Assembly: GCA_045642925.1 (NCBI GenBank)
Contig: JAZUJW010000013.1
Coordinates: 5,513 to 69,512 of the forward strand
Length of the DNA stretch: 64,000 bases
DNA from: Firm-04 sp045642925
GTDB taxonomy: Bacteria > Bacillota > Clostridia > Oscillospirales > Ruminococcaceae
Direction: 5' to 3'
Program-made: the position numbers and the translations under genes
Shown here: piece by piece, positions 8,936 through 17,412 of the stretch
Layout of the letters: each line of letters opens with the position of its first letter
Numbering within the stretch: position 1 is the first letter of the stretch
Notes under the pieces: generated by a model
Told to the model about the DNA's origin: nothing
Database searches by the model: none
Seen by the model: only the letters and a program-made list of their open reading frames with translations

Positions 8936-9610
8936 TTACAAAATCGTTTTTTCTGAAAAGAGTTCCCGCAGGAGAGAAAGCATCGCATTCGGCGTATCTG
9001 CGAGCATTTTCGCGCCGTTCTCCATTAAAGCCGAACGGTCACGAAATCCCCAGCTCACAGAAATGCACGGAATTGCTGCATTATTTGCAGTCCGGATGTC
9101 CACTTCAGAATCTCCGACATAGACACAATCTGCCGCTTCTGCCCCTAGCTGATGCATAGCGGCAAACAGCGTATCCGGTGCAGGCTTGATACGAACGCCT
9201 TCTGACTGTCCGATTGCCGCAGATATGGTATCACCGAAGAAAGTACGGCATAACGCTTTGACCTGTGCGTCAGGCTTGTTCGATACGACACCGATTTGCC
9301 AGCCATCCGCCTGCAATTCCGAAAGGCTCTCTACAATATGCGGATATGGCGCAGTCTGGTCATTACAGTGCAGCGCATAATCTGCACGAAGCTGTTCCAC
9401 GATTTTCTCAAACTGTGGATGCGCATTCCCGCCTGCCACTGCCCTTGCCACCAAATTCGTCAGCCCATTTCCTACAAATTGCCGCACTTCTTCTGTTGTG
9501 CGCGGCGGCAAACCGTTCTGCGTCAGCACCCGATTCAGGCTGTCCCGTAAATCTGCAAGCGTGTCCAGCAGTGTTCCATCCAGATCAAAGAATACGACAG
9601 GAGATCGCAT
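8936..9610 (-). CDS. HAD family hydrolase, phosphoglycolate phosphatase-like
   Basis: A 224-residue haloacid dehalogenase-type phosphatase. Motif I is FFDLDGTLLDT near the N-terminus with the nucleophile Asp, motif II is VVSNKPD, and motif III/IV is CVYVGDSEVDIRTA. The helical cap between motifs I and II is the type found in Gph/PpaX enzymes, which remove phosphate from phosphoglycolate or pyrophosphate; the actual substrate cannot be told from sequence. I use the ATG at 9610 because AAAGGAG precedes it by 10 bases, rather than the upstream ATG that overlaps this site. It lies 54 bp downstream of the YtqA-like gene and may be the third gene of that transcript. Confidence 0.85.
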   Translation of the reverse strand: MRSPVVFFDLDGTLLDTLADLRDSLNRVLTQNGLPPRTTEEVRQFVGNGLTNLVARAVAGGNAHPQFEKIVEQLRADYALHCNDQTAPYPHIVESLSELQADGWQIGVVSNKPDAQVKALCRTFFGDTISAAIGQSEGVRIKPAPDTLFAAMHQLGAEAADCVYVGDSEVDIRTANNAAIPCISVSWGFRDRSALMENGAKMLADTPNAMLSLLRELFSEKTIL

Positions 9611-9664
9611 GATTCTTTGTTCTCCTTTCATTTTCGCGTAAATACGATTGTTCCATGTGGAACA

Positions 9665-10573
9665 TCATTGGTTTTCAACATAACGGCAGCCCTGCGTCAA
9701 CCCCTCATTCACCATGCGGCGGTCGATCGTATACAGGATCAGATCCCGCTGTATGATCCAGTCAGGTGCAACCAGTAAATGCCGCAGACAATTCCCTGTC
9801 AAACGATGAATCACCATGTCAGGTGACAGCCGCGTGAGACAGTCCAGCGCCCATTCTATGTATTCCTGCATGGTAATCGGCGTAAATTCTCCATTTTGAT
9901 ACCATTTTTCCAGCATGGTGTCCCGCATGACGAACAGGCTGTGAATTTTGACCCCGTCCACATGAAGTGCATTCAGCACATCCACCGTATGCCGCACATC
10001 AGCCAATGTTTCCTGCGGCAATCCCAGAATGATATGCACGATCACAGGCAGACCATGTGCCTTCAGAATCGCAACTGCCTTCTCAAAGCAGGCAAGGTCA
10101 TAGCCGCGGTTGATGCGCTTTGCGGTATCGTCGTTTGCCGTCTGCAAGCCCAGTTCCACCCAGACTTCATACTTTTTGGCATATTCCGCCAGCAGGCACG
10201 CCACTTCTTCATTGATGCAGTCGGGACGTGTACCGATATCCAGAATTTTGATGCGGTCATCAATCAGTGCGGCATCATAGCGCTCTTTCAGCACTGCCAC
10301 AGGCGCATAGGTATTTGTAAAATTCTGAAAATACAAGATCCACATGGAATCCGGTGCGGCATTTTCCAGCCGTTGCTCTACCTGCTGCCGAATCGTTTTC
10401 GTGGCATCCAACTGTTCCCCTGCCCCGCGTTCACCGCAGAATGCACAGCCGCCATATCCGCAGGTGCCGTCACGGTTCGGACAGGTAAATCCGCCGTCTA
10501 CACAGATCTTTCGGATTTTCTGCCCATATTTCTGCTGAAGCATCTCATTGGTCGTATGATACAGATGCTTCAT
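9665..10573 (-). CDS. radical SAM protein, TIGR01212 family (YtqA-like)
   Basis: A 302-residue radical SAM protein of the YtqA/TIGR01212 family. The N-terminus has the family signature CVDGGFTCPNRDGTCGYGG with an unusually spaced cysteine set (C-x7-C-x4-C-x2-C) binding the 4Fe-4S cluster. Later blocks, ELGLQTANDDTAKRINRGYD and HIILGLPQE, follow the radical SAM barrel order of the Elp3-like superfamily. The substrate is not established for this family. The start codon overlaps the stop of the GDSL lipoprotein gene (ATGA at 10570-10573), so the two are translationally coupled. Confidence 0.88.
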   Translation of the reverse strand: MKHLYHTTNEMLQQKYGQKIRKICVDGGFTCPNRDGTCGYGGCAFCGERGAGEQLDATKTIRQQVEQRLENAAPDSMWILYFQNFTNTYAPVAVLKERYDAALIDDRIKILDIGTRPDCINEEVACLLAEYAKKYEVWVELGLQTANDDTAKRINRGYDLACFEKAVAILKAHGLPVIVHIILGLPQETLADVRHTVDVLNALHVDGVKIHSLFVMRDTMLEKWYQNGEFTPITMQEYIEWALDCLTRLSPDMVIHRLTGNCLRHLLVAPDWIIQRDLILYTIDRRMVNEGLTQGCRYVENQ

Positions 10574-11421
10574 TTCTCATTTGCCTCGATCGCATCATAC
10601 AGCGTATCTGCAATGATCTGATGTCCCTTCGTATCCGGATGCGGATCGGCGATCACCATGTCATCGTCCTCTTTCTTTCCCTGGATCGGGACGGTTTTGC
10701 ATTCTGCAAAAGCTTGCGCAATATCGACCAGCACAATATCAGAATGTGCATTCGCAAATTTCTCGATCACGGTATTGCAGCGGTCAACCTGTTTCTGTGC
10801 ATAATCAGCCATATTGTCATCCATATTCGGTACTTTCTCTTTTTTGTAGTCCGCATACGGATTGTAAATATTCATCAGATACAGCTTTGCTTCATCCGTT
10901 GTATTGCGTTTCCGGATCCAATCGTACATCGAATCCAGATCCGCTTCCAGCGTTTTCAGCCCATCATCCATCCCCTGTTCCATTTTCTTGACAGCATCTT
11001 TTTTGTCCTGAGATGATGCTTTTGTATCCATGACCGTCTGCATATATTCTCCGAACGGCCCAAGAAGATTGTTTGCACCAATACAAATGGCGATCACATC
11101 TGCGGCAGGCAGACGGATGGCACGTCCGTCATCAAGCCGCTGAAGCAAATCACTGCTGTCATCACCGCTGACAGCGTAATTACAATCCCGCCACTCATTT
11201 TTGTCTTTCTTCACCAGACGTTCTGTCAAAAGTGCCGAATAGCGTTCCGTTTCAGGATTTTCCAGGCCATAGCCCGCAGAGATCGAATCGCCCAGCGTTA
11301 CCAGAATTTCCGCTTCCGCATAGCTTTTTTCCTTCGAAGACTCTTCGGATGACTGTTCCGCACCACAGCCGGTCAAAGTAAATGTGACTGCGGCAAGCAA
11401 TACTGCAATTGTTTTTTTCAC
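10570..11421 (-). CDS. SGNH/GDSL-family hydrolase lipoprotein
   Basis: A 283-residue lipoprotein: the leader KKTIAVLLAAVTFTLTGC carries a lipobox, followed by a Ser/Glu-rich linker and then an SGNH hydrolase domain. Block I is VTLGDSISAGYG with the catalytic Ser, block III is ICIGANNLLG with the GxN, and block V is VIADPHPDTKGH with Asp and His. Such enzymes are esterases or lipases, often carbohydrate esterases in rumen bacteria; the substrate here is not identifiable. The start is a GTG at 11421 with GGAGG 7 bases upstream. It heads a minus-strand operon with the YtqA-like and HAD genes. Confidence 0.82.
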   Translation of the reverse strand: MKKTIAVLLAAVTFTLTGCGAEQSSEESSKEKSYAEAEILVTLGDSISAGYGLENPETERYSALLTERLVKKDKNEWRDCNYAVSGDDSSDLLQRLDDGRAIRLPAADVIAICIGANNLLGPFGEYMQTVMDTKASSQDKKDAVKKMEQGMDDGLKTLEADLDSMYDWIRKRNTTDEAKLYLMNIYNPYADYKKEKVPNMDDNMADYAQKQVDRCNTVIEKFANAHSDIVLVDIAQAFAECKTVPIQGKKEDDDMVIADPHPDTKGHQIIADTLYDAIEANEK

Positions 11422-11494
11422 ATGAATTCCTCCCAATCTATCATTCGCATCACAAATTTCGGACGGCATTACCGTCTGCGGATATTATGCTGTT

Positions 11495-11523
11495 ATTATA
11501 ACATAATCAGCCACAGAATGCAA
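11495..11523 (-). promoter_or_regulatory. sigma-A promoter for the GDSL lipoprotein operon
   Basis: Minus strand TTGCAT (11523-11518) and TATAAT (11500-11495) with a 17-bp spacer, about 75 bp upstream of the GTG start. Confidence 0.7.
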
Positions 11524-11579
11524 GCACTGAATTACAGGACAGCACCTCCTGTTCTGTACAGCGCTGCCTCAGTATCATC

Positions 11580-11609
11580 TTGACATTGCATAATAATTTA
11601 TGGTATACT
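11580..11609 (+). promoter_or_regulatory. sigma-A promoter for the GT-C-like membrane protein
   Basis: TTGACA at 11580-11585 and TATACT at 11604-11609 with an 18-bp spacer, about 35 bp before the ATG at 11644. Confidence 0.7.
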
Positions 11610-11643
11610 GATAAAAAATCAATTCATGCAAGGGAGTCTTTTT

Positions 11644-13488
11644 ATGAATCAGGAAAAGAAAAAACAACTGCTGCCGTACTTGCTCCTCATTGTGATCATC
11701 GTTCTGCAGCTTGTCTGGACATCATATGTTTTTTTGAATGTGAAACAAGGCTACCATTCGGATGAGATCTGGTCTTACGGTCTGGCAAACAGCTACTATA
11801 AACCGTTTATTTACCTGAACCCCGGCGTCAATATTGATACCCCGACTGCGGATGATTACGATAATATCCACGAATGGATCACAGGTGAAACATTCAAAAA
11901 CTACATTACCGTACAGGAAAACGAACGCTTCACATACGGTTCTGTATACTCCAACCAGACCTATGACCACCACCCGCCACTCTATTATTTTCTGCTGCAT
12001 ACACTCTGTTCGTTCTTCCCCAATCAGTTTTCATTCGGATATGCTTATTTTCTAAGCTGTCTTTTTCTGATAGGCACACAGATTTTCCTGTTCCTGCTTG
12101 GAAAAGAAATAACGCACTCCAGTGCGAAAGCCCTTCTGCCCTGCTTCTTTTATGCAGGCACCAACGGCGCTCTCAGTACCTTTATTTTCCTGCGGCAGTA
12201 CAATCTGCTGACTATGCTCACCGTCATGTTCATCTATTTCTGCGCCCGCTACCTCAATGATCTCAGCAACAAAAAAATACTCATTCCTGTGTTTATTACC
12301 GCATTTCTATGCTTCATGACACATTATTACGGCATCATTTTTGTTGGTGCATTTACTGCCTGTGTTTGCCTGTACCTCCTTCTGCGCCGCTTCTTCAAGA
12401 AAATGTTTGCCTTCGGGCTTGGCATGGTCGGTACACTCGGCATTTATTTTGCAGTCTATCCGGCAGCACTCTCTCAAATGTTGAACAACCAAAGAAGCAG
12501 CAGCGATGCACCCTATTCGTTTGGTGTACAGCTGCGATGGTTCATCAGCTACACTACCCGTTCCCTCTTTGCATATGAATTTCCCGTTTTTTCGACTGGA
12601 AATTCAAGCATTGTCCTCGCTGCGATCATTCTCGCCATTGTTGTCATCATTCCGCTTTGTTTCCTGTTCCGCAACGAAACATGGTTTCAAAAATTCCAAA
12701 AGATGCTTCGGACGAAGTGTGAAAAGGCTCTCGCTTCCCTGAAAGCCGCAAATTATACTCCGCTATTTAGTATCATTGCTTCTGCCGCACTGCTTCTGGT
12801 CGTCAATGCGATCGTTAACACGTATCTCATGGGATTATACTCTCTGCGCTATATTTTCGTGATTTTCCCATTTCTGTGTTTTGCCGTCGTGCTTATCTTT
12901 ATGCAAATCGTTTCATGGATTCCAAAATGCAAACGATTCCTGCTGCCCATCACATCACTCGCTGCAGCCGCGCTGATCCTGACGCAGAATCTCACACAGA
13001 CCTCCTATTTTTTATTTTCCCATTTTGAAAAAGAAAAGAACACAGATTACGCCGAATTATTAAAGGATCAGAACTGCATCATCATCCAATCGGAAAAGTA
13101 CGCCTGCTTTTTACAGGATTACGCCCCGTATCTGTATCAGGCGGATAATGTCTATGTTTCAGGAGAATCGAATGAGAACGTAGACAATACGCAGCGGATC
13201 CTTTCCAAAAATATCCCGGTCAATTACATTTTCACGAGAAACCTGCCAGTTTTGTCTGAAAGTCAGGAAGCACAGCTTCAGGATATTTCCGGTACTGTTT
13301 CGGACGATTCGGCAGATACAACAGATGACAGAATGGAAGCTTTTTTGCAAGCTACTGAGGAACTTCAGAATACAACCAAGGATAGCATAACCGAAATCAT
13401 AAAAGCCATTGATCCCGACATGGATTTTGAAATCATCGGAAAACTGAATATATTAAATAGCTATACATATTTGCTGAAAGTCCACTAA
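11644..13488 (+). CDS. polytopic membrane protein, GT-C / PMT-like glycosyltransferase
   Basis: A 614-residue integral membrane protein with an N-terminal membrane helix (LLPYLLLIVIIVLQLVWTSY), then GYHSDEIWSYG, where the acidic pair matches the first-loop D/E motif of GT-C enzymes (PMT, ArnT). About ten further hydrophobic helices follow, and the last ~150 residues form a soluble, probably external, domain. Such enzymes move a sugar from a polyprenyl-phosphate donor to a protein or glycan outside the membrane. The Met at 11644 is chosen for the AAGGGAG before it. It is monocistronic, with a promoter directly upstream and a weak hairpin after the stop. The exact reaction is unknown; the family assignment is moderate. 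Confidence 0.65.
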   Translation: MNQEKKKQLLPYLLLIVIIVLQLVWTSYVFLNVKQGYHSDEIWSYGLANSYYKPFIYLNPGVNIDTPTADDYDNIHEWITGETFKNYITVQENERFTYGSVYSNQTYDHHPPLYYFLLHTLCSFFPNQFSFGYAYFLSCLFLIGTQIFLFLLGKEITHSSAKALLPCFFYAGTNGALSTFIFLRQYNLLTMLTVMFIYFCARYLNDLSNKKILIPVFITAFLCFMTHYYGIIFVGAFTACVCLYLLLRRFFKKMFAFGLGMVGTLGIYFAVYPAALSQMLNNQRSSSDAPYSFGVQLRWFISYTTRSLFAYEFPVFSTGNSSIVLAAIILAIVVIIPLCFLFRNETWFQKFQKMLRTKCEKALASLKAANYTPLFSIIASAALLLVVNAIVNTYLMGLYSLRYIFVIFPFLCFAVVLIFMQIVSWIPKCKRFLLPITSLAAAALILTQNLTQTSYFLFSHFEKEKNTDYAELLKDQNCIIIQSEKYACFLQDYAPYLYQADNVYVSGESNENVDNTQRILSKNIPVNYIFTRNLPVLSESQEAQLQDISGTVSDDSADTTDDRMEAFLQATEELQNTTKDSITEIIKAIDPDMDFEIIGKLNILNSYTYLLKVH

Positions 13489-13493
13489 TGCGC

Positions 13494-13535
13494 AGCGGCA
13501 GTGCTTACACAGATAGTGCTGCCGCTTTCCTGTCC
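13494..13535 (+). terminator. weak stem-loop after the GT-C-like gene
   Basis: AGCGGCAG and CTGCCGCT arms with a long loop and only a short T run (TTTCCTGT). It could attenuate transcription into the two-component genes, for which I see no clear separate promoter. Confidence 0.4.
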
Positions 13536-13561
13536 CACCTATCCTGAAAGGAGCATCTGCT

Positions 13562-14245
13562 ATGATCTATCTCTTGGAAGATGATGAAAATATTCGTGAT
13601 TTCACCGTATATGCGCTGCAAACCTCCGGTTTTGAAGTGCAGGGGTTTGCATTACCGTCCGCATTTCGGGCAGCCGTTGCCGAACACATCCCTGACCTTG
13701 CACTGCTGGACATCATGCTGCCGGAAGAAGACGGGCTTTCCGTTCTGCGATGGCTGCGAAGCCACTCTGCCACCCAGAAAATGCCTATCATGATGCTGAC
13801 TGCCAAAAGCACGGAATTCGACAAGGTCACGGGACTGGACAGTGGTGCGGACGATTACCTTGCAAAGCCGTTTGGTGTCATGGAACTCATTTCCCGCATT
13901 CGTGCCCTCCTGCGCCGCAGCACCCAGACGGATCCACCGACAGAACTCGAAATCGGAACCATTATTCTCGATCCGACACGCCACACGCTCACAGTGCACG
14001 GAGAACCCGTTTCCCTGACGGTCAAGGAATTCGACTTGCTTGCTGTACTCATGCGCAACCGCGGACTGGTCATGAACCGTGAACAGATCTTGCAGACAGT
14101 CTGGGGCTATGACTACACGGGCGAGAGCCGCACGGTCGATGTGCACATCCGTACTCTGCGTGCAAAACTCGGTGAAGCAGGCAATCAGATCGAAACGGTA
14201 CGCGGTGTCGGATATCGGATGCAGGATGGGGAGGATGCAACATGA
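13562..14245 (+). CDS. OmpR/PhoB-family response regulator
   Basis: A 227-residue response regulator. The receiver domain (residues ~1-118) has the acidic LEDDE start, the phospho-acceptor Asp in ALLDIMLPEEDG, and the conserved Lys in LAKPFG. The C-terminal ~100 residues form an OmpR-type winged helix (LTVKEFDLLAVLMRN, the VWGYDY and RTVDVHIRTLRAKLG blocks). The stop overlaps the kinase start (ATGA at 14242-14245). A Na/Pi cotransporter with a PhoU domain follows the kinase, so the pair probably answers phosphate limitation as PhoB/PhoR does. That role is inferred from context. Confidence 0.9.
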   Translation: MIYLLEDDENIRDFTVYALQTSGFEVQGFALPSAFRAAVAEHIPDLALLDIMLPEEDGLSVLRWLRSHSATQKMPIMMLTAKSTEFDKVTGLDSGADDYLAKPFGVMELISRIRALLRRSTQTDPPTELEIGTIILDPTRHTLTVHGEPVSLTVKEFDLLAVLMRNRGLVMNREQILQTVWGYDYTGESRTVDVHIRTLRAKLGEAGNQIETVRGVGYRMQDGEDAT

Positions 14246-15351
14246 CTGCGGAACAAGAAAAAATCGCTGCGCTGGAAGCAAAAATCGCAGAACTCGAAGC
14301 CACTCTGGAAAGCCAGCAGCTTCATCTGAACACACAACATGAACGATTCCGCGTTTTGATTGAAAATATGCGCGAAGGTCTGATTCTGATCGGAGAATCC
14401 GGTTCCATTCTGACCTACAACAGCGCCGCATTGGAATTGCTGAATGCAGAACCGCCTACGGAAGGCATGACTGTTTTCGATTTGCATGAAAGCACCGCCG
14501 TCCGCGACACAATTTCCAATGCGATCAAAGGCATTCACGGCGAAACCGTGCTCTATATCGGTGATACTGCCTGCCAGCTCATCGCCAACCCCGTTTCAAG
14601 CGGTACGCTCAAAAGCGGTGCCGTTCTGCTTCTGCTGGACATCACAGAACGTGAAAAACGAGATGCCCTGCGCCGTGAATTCACATCCAATGTCTCCCAT
14701 GAACTGAAAACGCCGCTGACCTCCATCTACGGGATCGCAGATATGCTCGAAAGCGGCATGGTGCGTTCGGAGGACATCAGCGGCTTTTCCCGCCGCATCC
14801 GTACAGAATCCGCACGCATGATCGCACTGATCGAAGATATCATCCGTCTTTCACGGCTGGATGATGAAAGCTTCACTGAAGAAACCATCCCGATCGACCT
14901 TTATGATATCGCAGAAGCCGTCAAAACACAATTGACTGCCGCAGCAAATGAACGCAGCATCACGATCACACTCAGCGGTTTTCCCATCTATCTGCAAGGC
15001 GTTCCTGTCATTGTTGAAGAAATGGTCTACAACCTCTGCGATAACGCCATCAAGTACAATGTCATCGGCGGAACAGTCAGGATCAATGTATCAAAACGCG
15101 GACAATATGCCGCCATTTCCGTTGCCGATACAGGCATTGGCATTGCACTTGCCGACCGTGACCGGATCTTCGAACGCTTTTACCGCGTCGATAAAAGTCA
15201 TTCCCGCCAGATTGGCGGCACAGGACTTGGTCTTTCCATCGTCAAGCACGGCGCTGCTTTTCATAATGCCAAAATCGAACTGGAAAGCCAGCTTGGCAAA
15301 GGAACGACCATGACCTTGCTGTTCCCGCTGGAAGTCAAATTGAAACAATGA
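14242..15351 (+). CDS. PhoR-like sensor histidine kinase without membrane segments
   Basis: A 369-residue kinase. It begins with a coiled coil (EKIAALEAKIAELEATLES), then a PAS domain (residues ~35-130), a HisKA domain with the phospho-acceptor His in NVSHELKTPLTSIYG, and an HATPase_c domain with the N-box NLCDNAIKYN and G-boxes DTGIGIA and GGTGLGLSIVKHG. The core is PhoR-like, but unlike PhoR and most members it has no hydrophobic N-terminal segment, so it should be cytosolic. It could read phosphate status through an intracellular ligand or through the PhoU-tailed transporter encoded next door; that is an inference. It overlaps the response regulator gene by 4 bp. Confidence 0.88.
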   Translation: MTAEQEKIAALEAKIAELEATLESQQLHLNTQHERFRVLIENMREGLILIGESGSILTYNSAALELLNAEPPTEGMTVFDLHESTAVRDTISNAIKGIHGETVLYIGDTACQLIANPVSSGTLKSGAVLLLLDITEREKRDALRREFTSNVSHELKTPLTSIYGIADMLESGMVRSEDISGFSRRIRTESARMIALIEDIIRLSRLDDESFTEETIPIDLYDIAEAVKTQLTAAANERSITITLSGFPIYLQGVPVIVEEMVYNLCDNAIKYNVIGGTVRINVSKRGQYAAISVADTGIGIALADRDRIFERFYRVDKSHSRQIGGTGLGLSIVKHGAAFHNAKIELESQLGKGTTMTLLFPLEVKLKQ

Positions 15352-15442
15352 AATTTTACATGAACTTAACATTCCGCATACAAAGATTTGATTTATATAT
15401 GTTATGATGCTATACGGAAAAAATTGAAAGAGAGTATGTAGA

Positions 15443-17224
15443 ATGAGTATTGCAAATGTAATCGCGTTGTTTGGCGGCGTGGCATTGTTCCTGTTCGGCA
15501 TGAACCTGATGGGTGACGGTCTGAACAAAGTCGCAGGCAACAAACTGGAGATCGTGCTGTGGAAACTCACAGGAACACCCATCAAAGGCATTTTGCTGGG
15601 TACGATCGTGACAGCGGTCATTCAGTCTTCCTCAGCGACCTCCGCAATGGTCGTCGGTTTTGTCAATTCGGGTATGATGACGATTCCGCAGGCAATTTCC
15701 ATTGTCATGGGCGCAAACATCGGTACCAGTGTCACAGGCTGGATCCTATGTTTGTCGGGCAGCGGAGATGGGACAGCATCCGGATTTGCTTCCCTGCTTT
15801 CCACCTCTACGCTGACTTCTGTCATCGCCCTCATCGGCATCGTTCTTGTGATGTTCAGCAAATCGCTGACCAAGAAGCGCGTCGGAAACATCATGCTCGG
15901 TTTTTCGGTACTGATGTACGGTATGAGTGCCATGAGCGGCGCAGTCGCTCCACTGAAAGAAAGCGAAAGCTTCAAGCATCTTCTGACCATGTTTGATAAT
16001 CCGATCCTCGGCATTCTGGTCGGTATCCTGATTACTTCCATCCTCCAGAGCAACTCCGCGTCGGTCGGTATTTTGCAGGTCATTTCCGTGACGGGTGCCA
16101 TCAGCTATGGTGCCGCTTTCCCCATGATCATGGGTATGGGCATCGGTGCTTCGGTTCCTGTACTGGTTTCCGCCATCGGCGCCAGCCGTGACGGTAAGCG
16201 CACCGCAACGGTTTATCTGCTGATCAACATTTTCGGCACAATCGTCTGCACCGTACTGTTTTATGGTGCAAATGCCATTTTCCACTTCCCGTTCATGGCA
16301 GAAAAAACCGCCATTGGCATTCTCGGCATCGCTGTCATGAATACCCTTTACCGTATCGTTGCAATCATCGTCCTCTCCCCGTTTACAAAACATCTCGATC
16401 GCATGACGGATGCACTCCTGAAAAAGGATAATTCCCCAAAAGCGAAAGATACTCTCGATGTGGATCGTCTGGAAGAACGCTTTATCGAACACCCTGCACT
16501 CGCAATTGCCCAGAGTCAGGAAGCACTGTTCCACATGGCAAACATTGCGGAAGAAAACCTGTTCCGTGCATTTGACCTGCTGCGCAATTACGATGAAGCA
16601 AATGCAAAACTGGTCGATGAATCGGAAGATATCGTTGACCGCTATGAAGATAAACTCGGCACCTACCTCGTCAAGCTGACCGGATGTGCGCTCGACCACA
16701 AACAGACCATTGACGTTTCCATGTTTCTCCATACCATCGGCGACTTCGAGCGCATTAGCGACCACTCCGAAAACATCATGGAAGTTGCAAAGGAACTGAA
16801 TGAAAAGAAGATCCAGTTTTCGAGTGAAGCCAGCAAGGAACTGGAAACACTGGAAGCTGCCATTCGCCGCATTGTCAGCATGACTTTTGAAGCGTTCCAG
16901 AACAGCGATCTGGAAGCCGCATATCGTGTTGAACCGCTGGAAGACTGGATCGATTCCCTCTGCCAGACCGCAAAACTCAACCATGTCGCGCGTGTGCAGG
17001 CGCAAAACTGCACCTTACAGCAAGGATTCGTGTTCAGTGATCTGCTTGCAAACTGCGAACGTGTTGCTGACCACTGTTCCAACATCGCAGTCGCACTGAT
17101 CGAGTTGAATGCAGATTCGTTCGACACGCACGAATATCTCAATGAGGTCAAGAACATCAACAACGAACGCTTTACGGAATACTATCTTGAGTACAAAAAA
17201 GAGTATTCGTTCTCTCATTCATAA
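15443..17224 (+). CDS. Na/Pi cotransporter family protein with C-terminal PhoU-like domain
   Basis: A 593-residue membrane protein of the NptA/PNaS family (COG1283). It has two inverted transporter repeats, each with the family QSSSAT-type motif (VIQSSSATSAMVVGF near residue 60 and SILQSNSASVGILQV near residue 200), eight or more membrane helices up to residue ~320, and then a helical cytosolic PhoU-like domain (residues ~350-560). It should import phosphate with sodium. The gene lies 91 bp after the histidine kinase; the gap is AT-rich with a plausible -10 (TATGAT near 15400), and PhoB-type control is likely but no clean Pho box is visible. A terminator follows at 17232. Confidence 0.9.
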   Translation: MSIANVIALFGGVALFLFGMNLMGDGLNKVAGNKLEIVLWKLTGTPIKGILLGTIVTAVIQSSSATSAMVVGFVNSGMMTIPQAISIVMGANIGTSVTGWILCLSGSGDGTASGFASLLSTSTLTSVIALIGIVLVMFSKSLTKKRVGNIMLGFSVLMYGMSAMSGAVAPLKESESFKHLLTMFDNPILGILVGILITSILQSNSASVGILQVISVTGAISYGAAFPMIMGMGIGASVPVLVSAIGASRDGKRTATVYLLINIFGTIVCTVLFYGANAIFHFPFMAEKTAIGILGIAVMNTLYRIVAIIVLSPFTKHLDRMTDALLKKDNSPKAKDTLDVDRLEERFIEHPALAIAQSQEALFHMANIAEENLFRAFDLLRNYDEANAKLVDESEDIVDRYEDKLGTYLVKLTGCALDHKQTIDVSMFLHTIGDFERISDHSENIMEVAKELNEKKIQFSSEASKELETLEAAIRRIVSMTFEAFQNSDLEAAYRVEPLEDWIDSLCQTAKLNHVARVQAQNCTLQQGFVFSDLLANCERVADHCSNIAVALIELNADSFDTHEYLNEVKNINNERFTEYYLEYKKEYSFSHS

Positions 17225-17231
17225 ACTGCAA

Positions 17232-17267
17232 AGCAGTCTGTACCGATTAGACAGACTGCTTTTCTTG
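17232..17267 (+). terminator. rho-independent terminator after the Na/Pi cotransporter
   Basis: A 10-bp perfect stem AGCAGTCTGT / ACAGACTGCT with a 9-base loop, followed by TTTCTTG. Confidence 0.8.
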
Positions 17268-17328
17268 TAAGAATGCACAGTTCGCACAATGTGACTTTGT
17301 GTACTTTCCTGAATCTTTCCGCACAGCA

Positions 17329-17357
17329 TTGACCGCCATTTGCAAAAATGTTATACT
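17329..17357 (+). promoter_or_regulatory. sigma-A promoter for the DXS-like gene
   Basis: TTGACC at 17329-17334 and TATACT at 17352-17357, spacer 17 bp, about 55 bp before the ATG at 17413. Confidence 0.7.
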
Positions 17358-17412
17358 AATAATCACAATTGCGCGAATGACAAAAATCATCTTCACAAAG
17401 AGAGGTATTACC

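Noticed and set aside
15352..15442. Pho box upstream of the Na/Pi cotransporter
   Set aside because: A single TTAACA-like word is present, but not the spaced direct repeats needed to claim a site.
15746..17005. A 419-codon minus-strand frame opposite the Na/Pi cotransporter
   Set aside because: Same mirror effect of codon bias; no start signal or family likeness.
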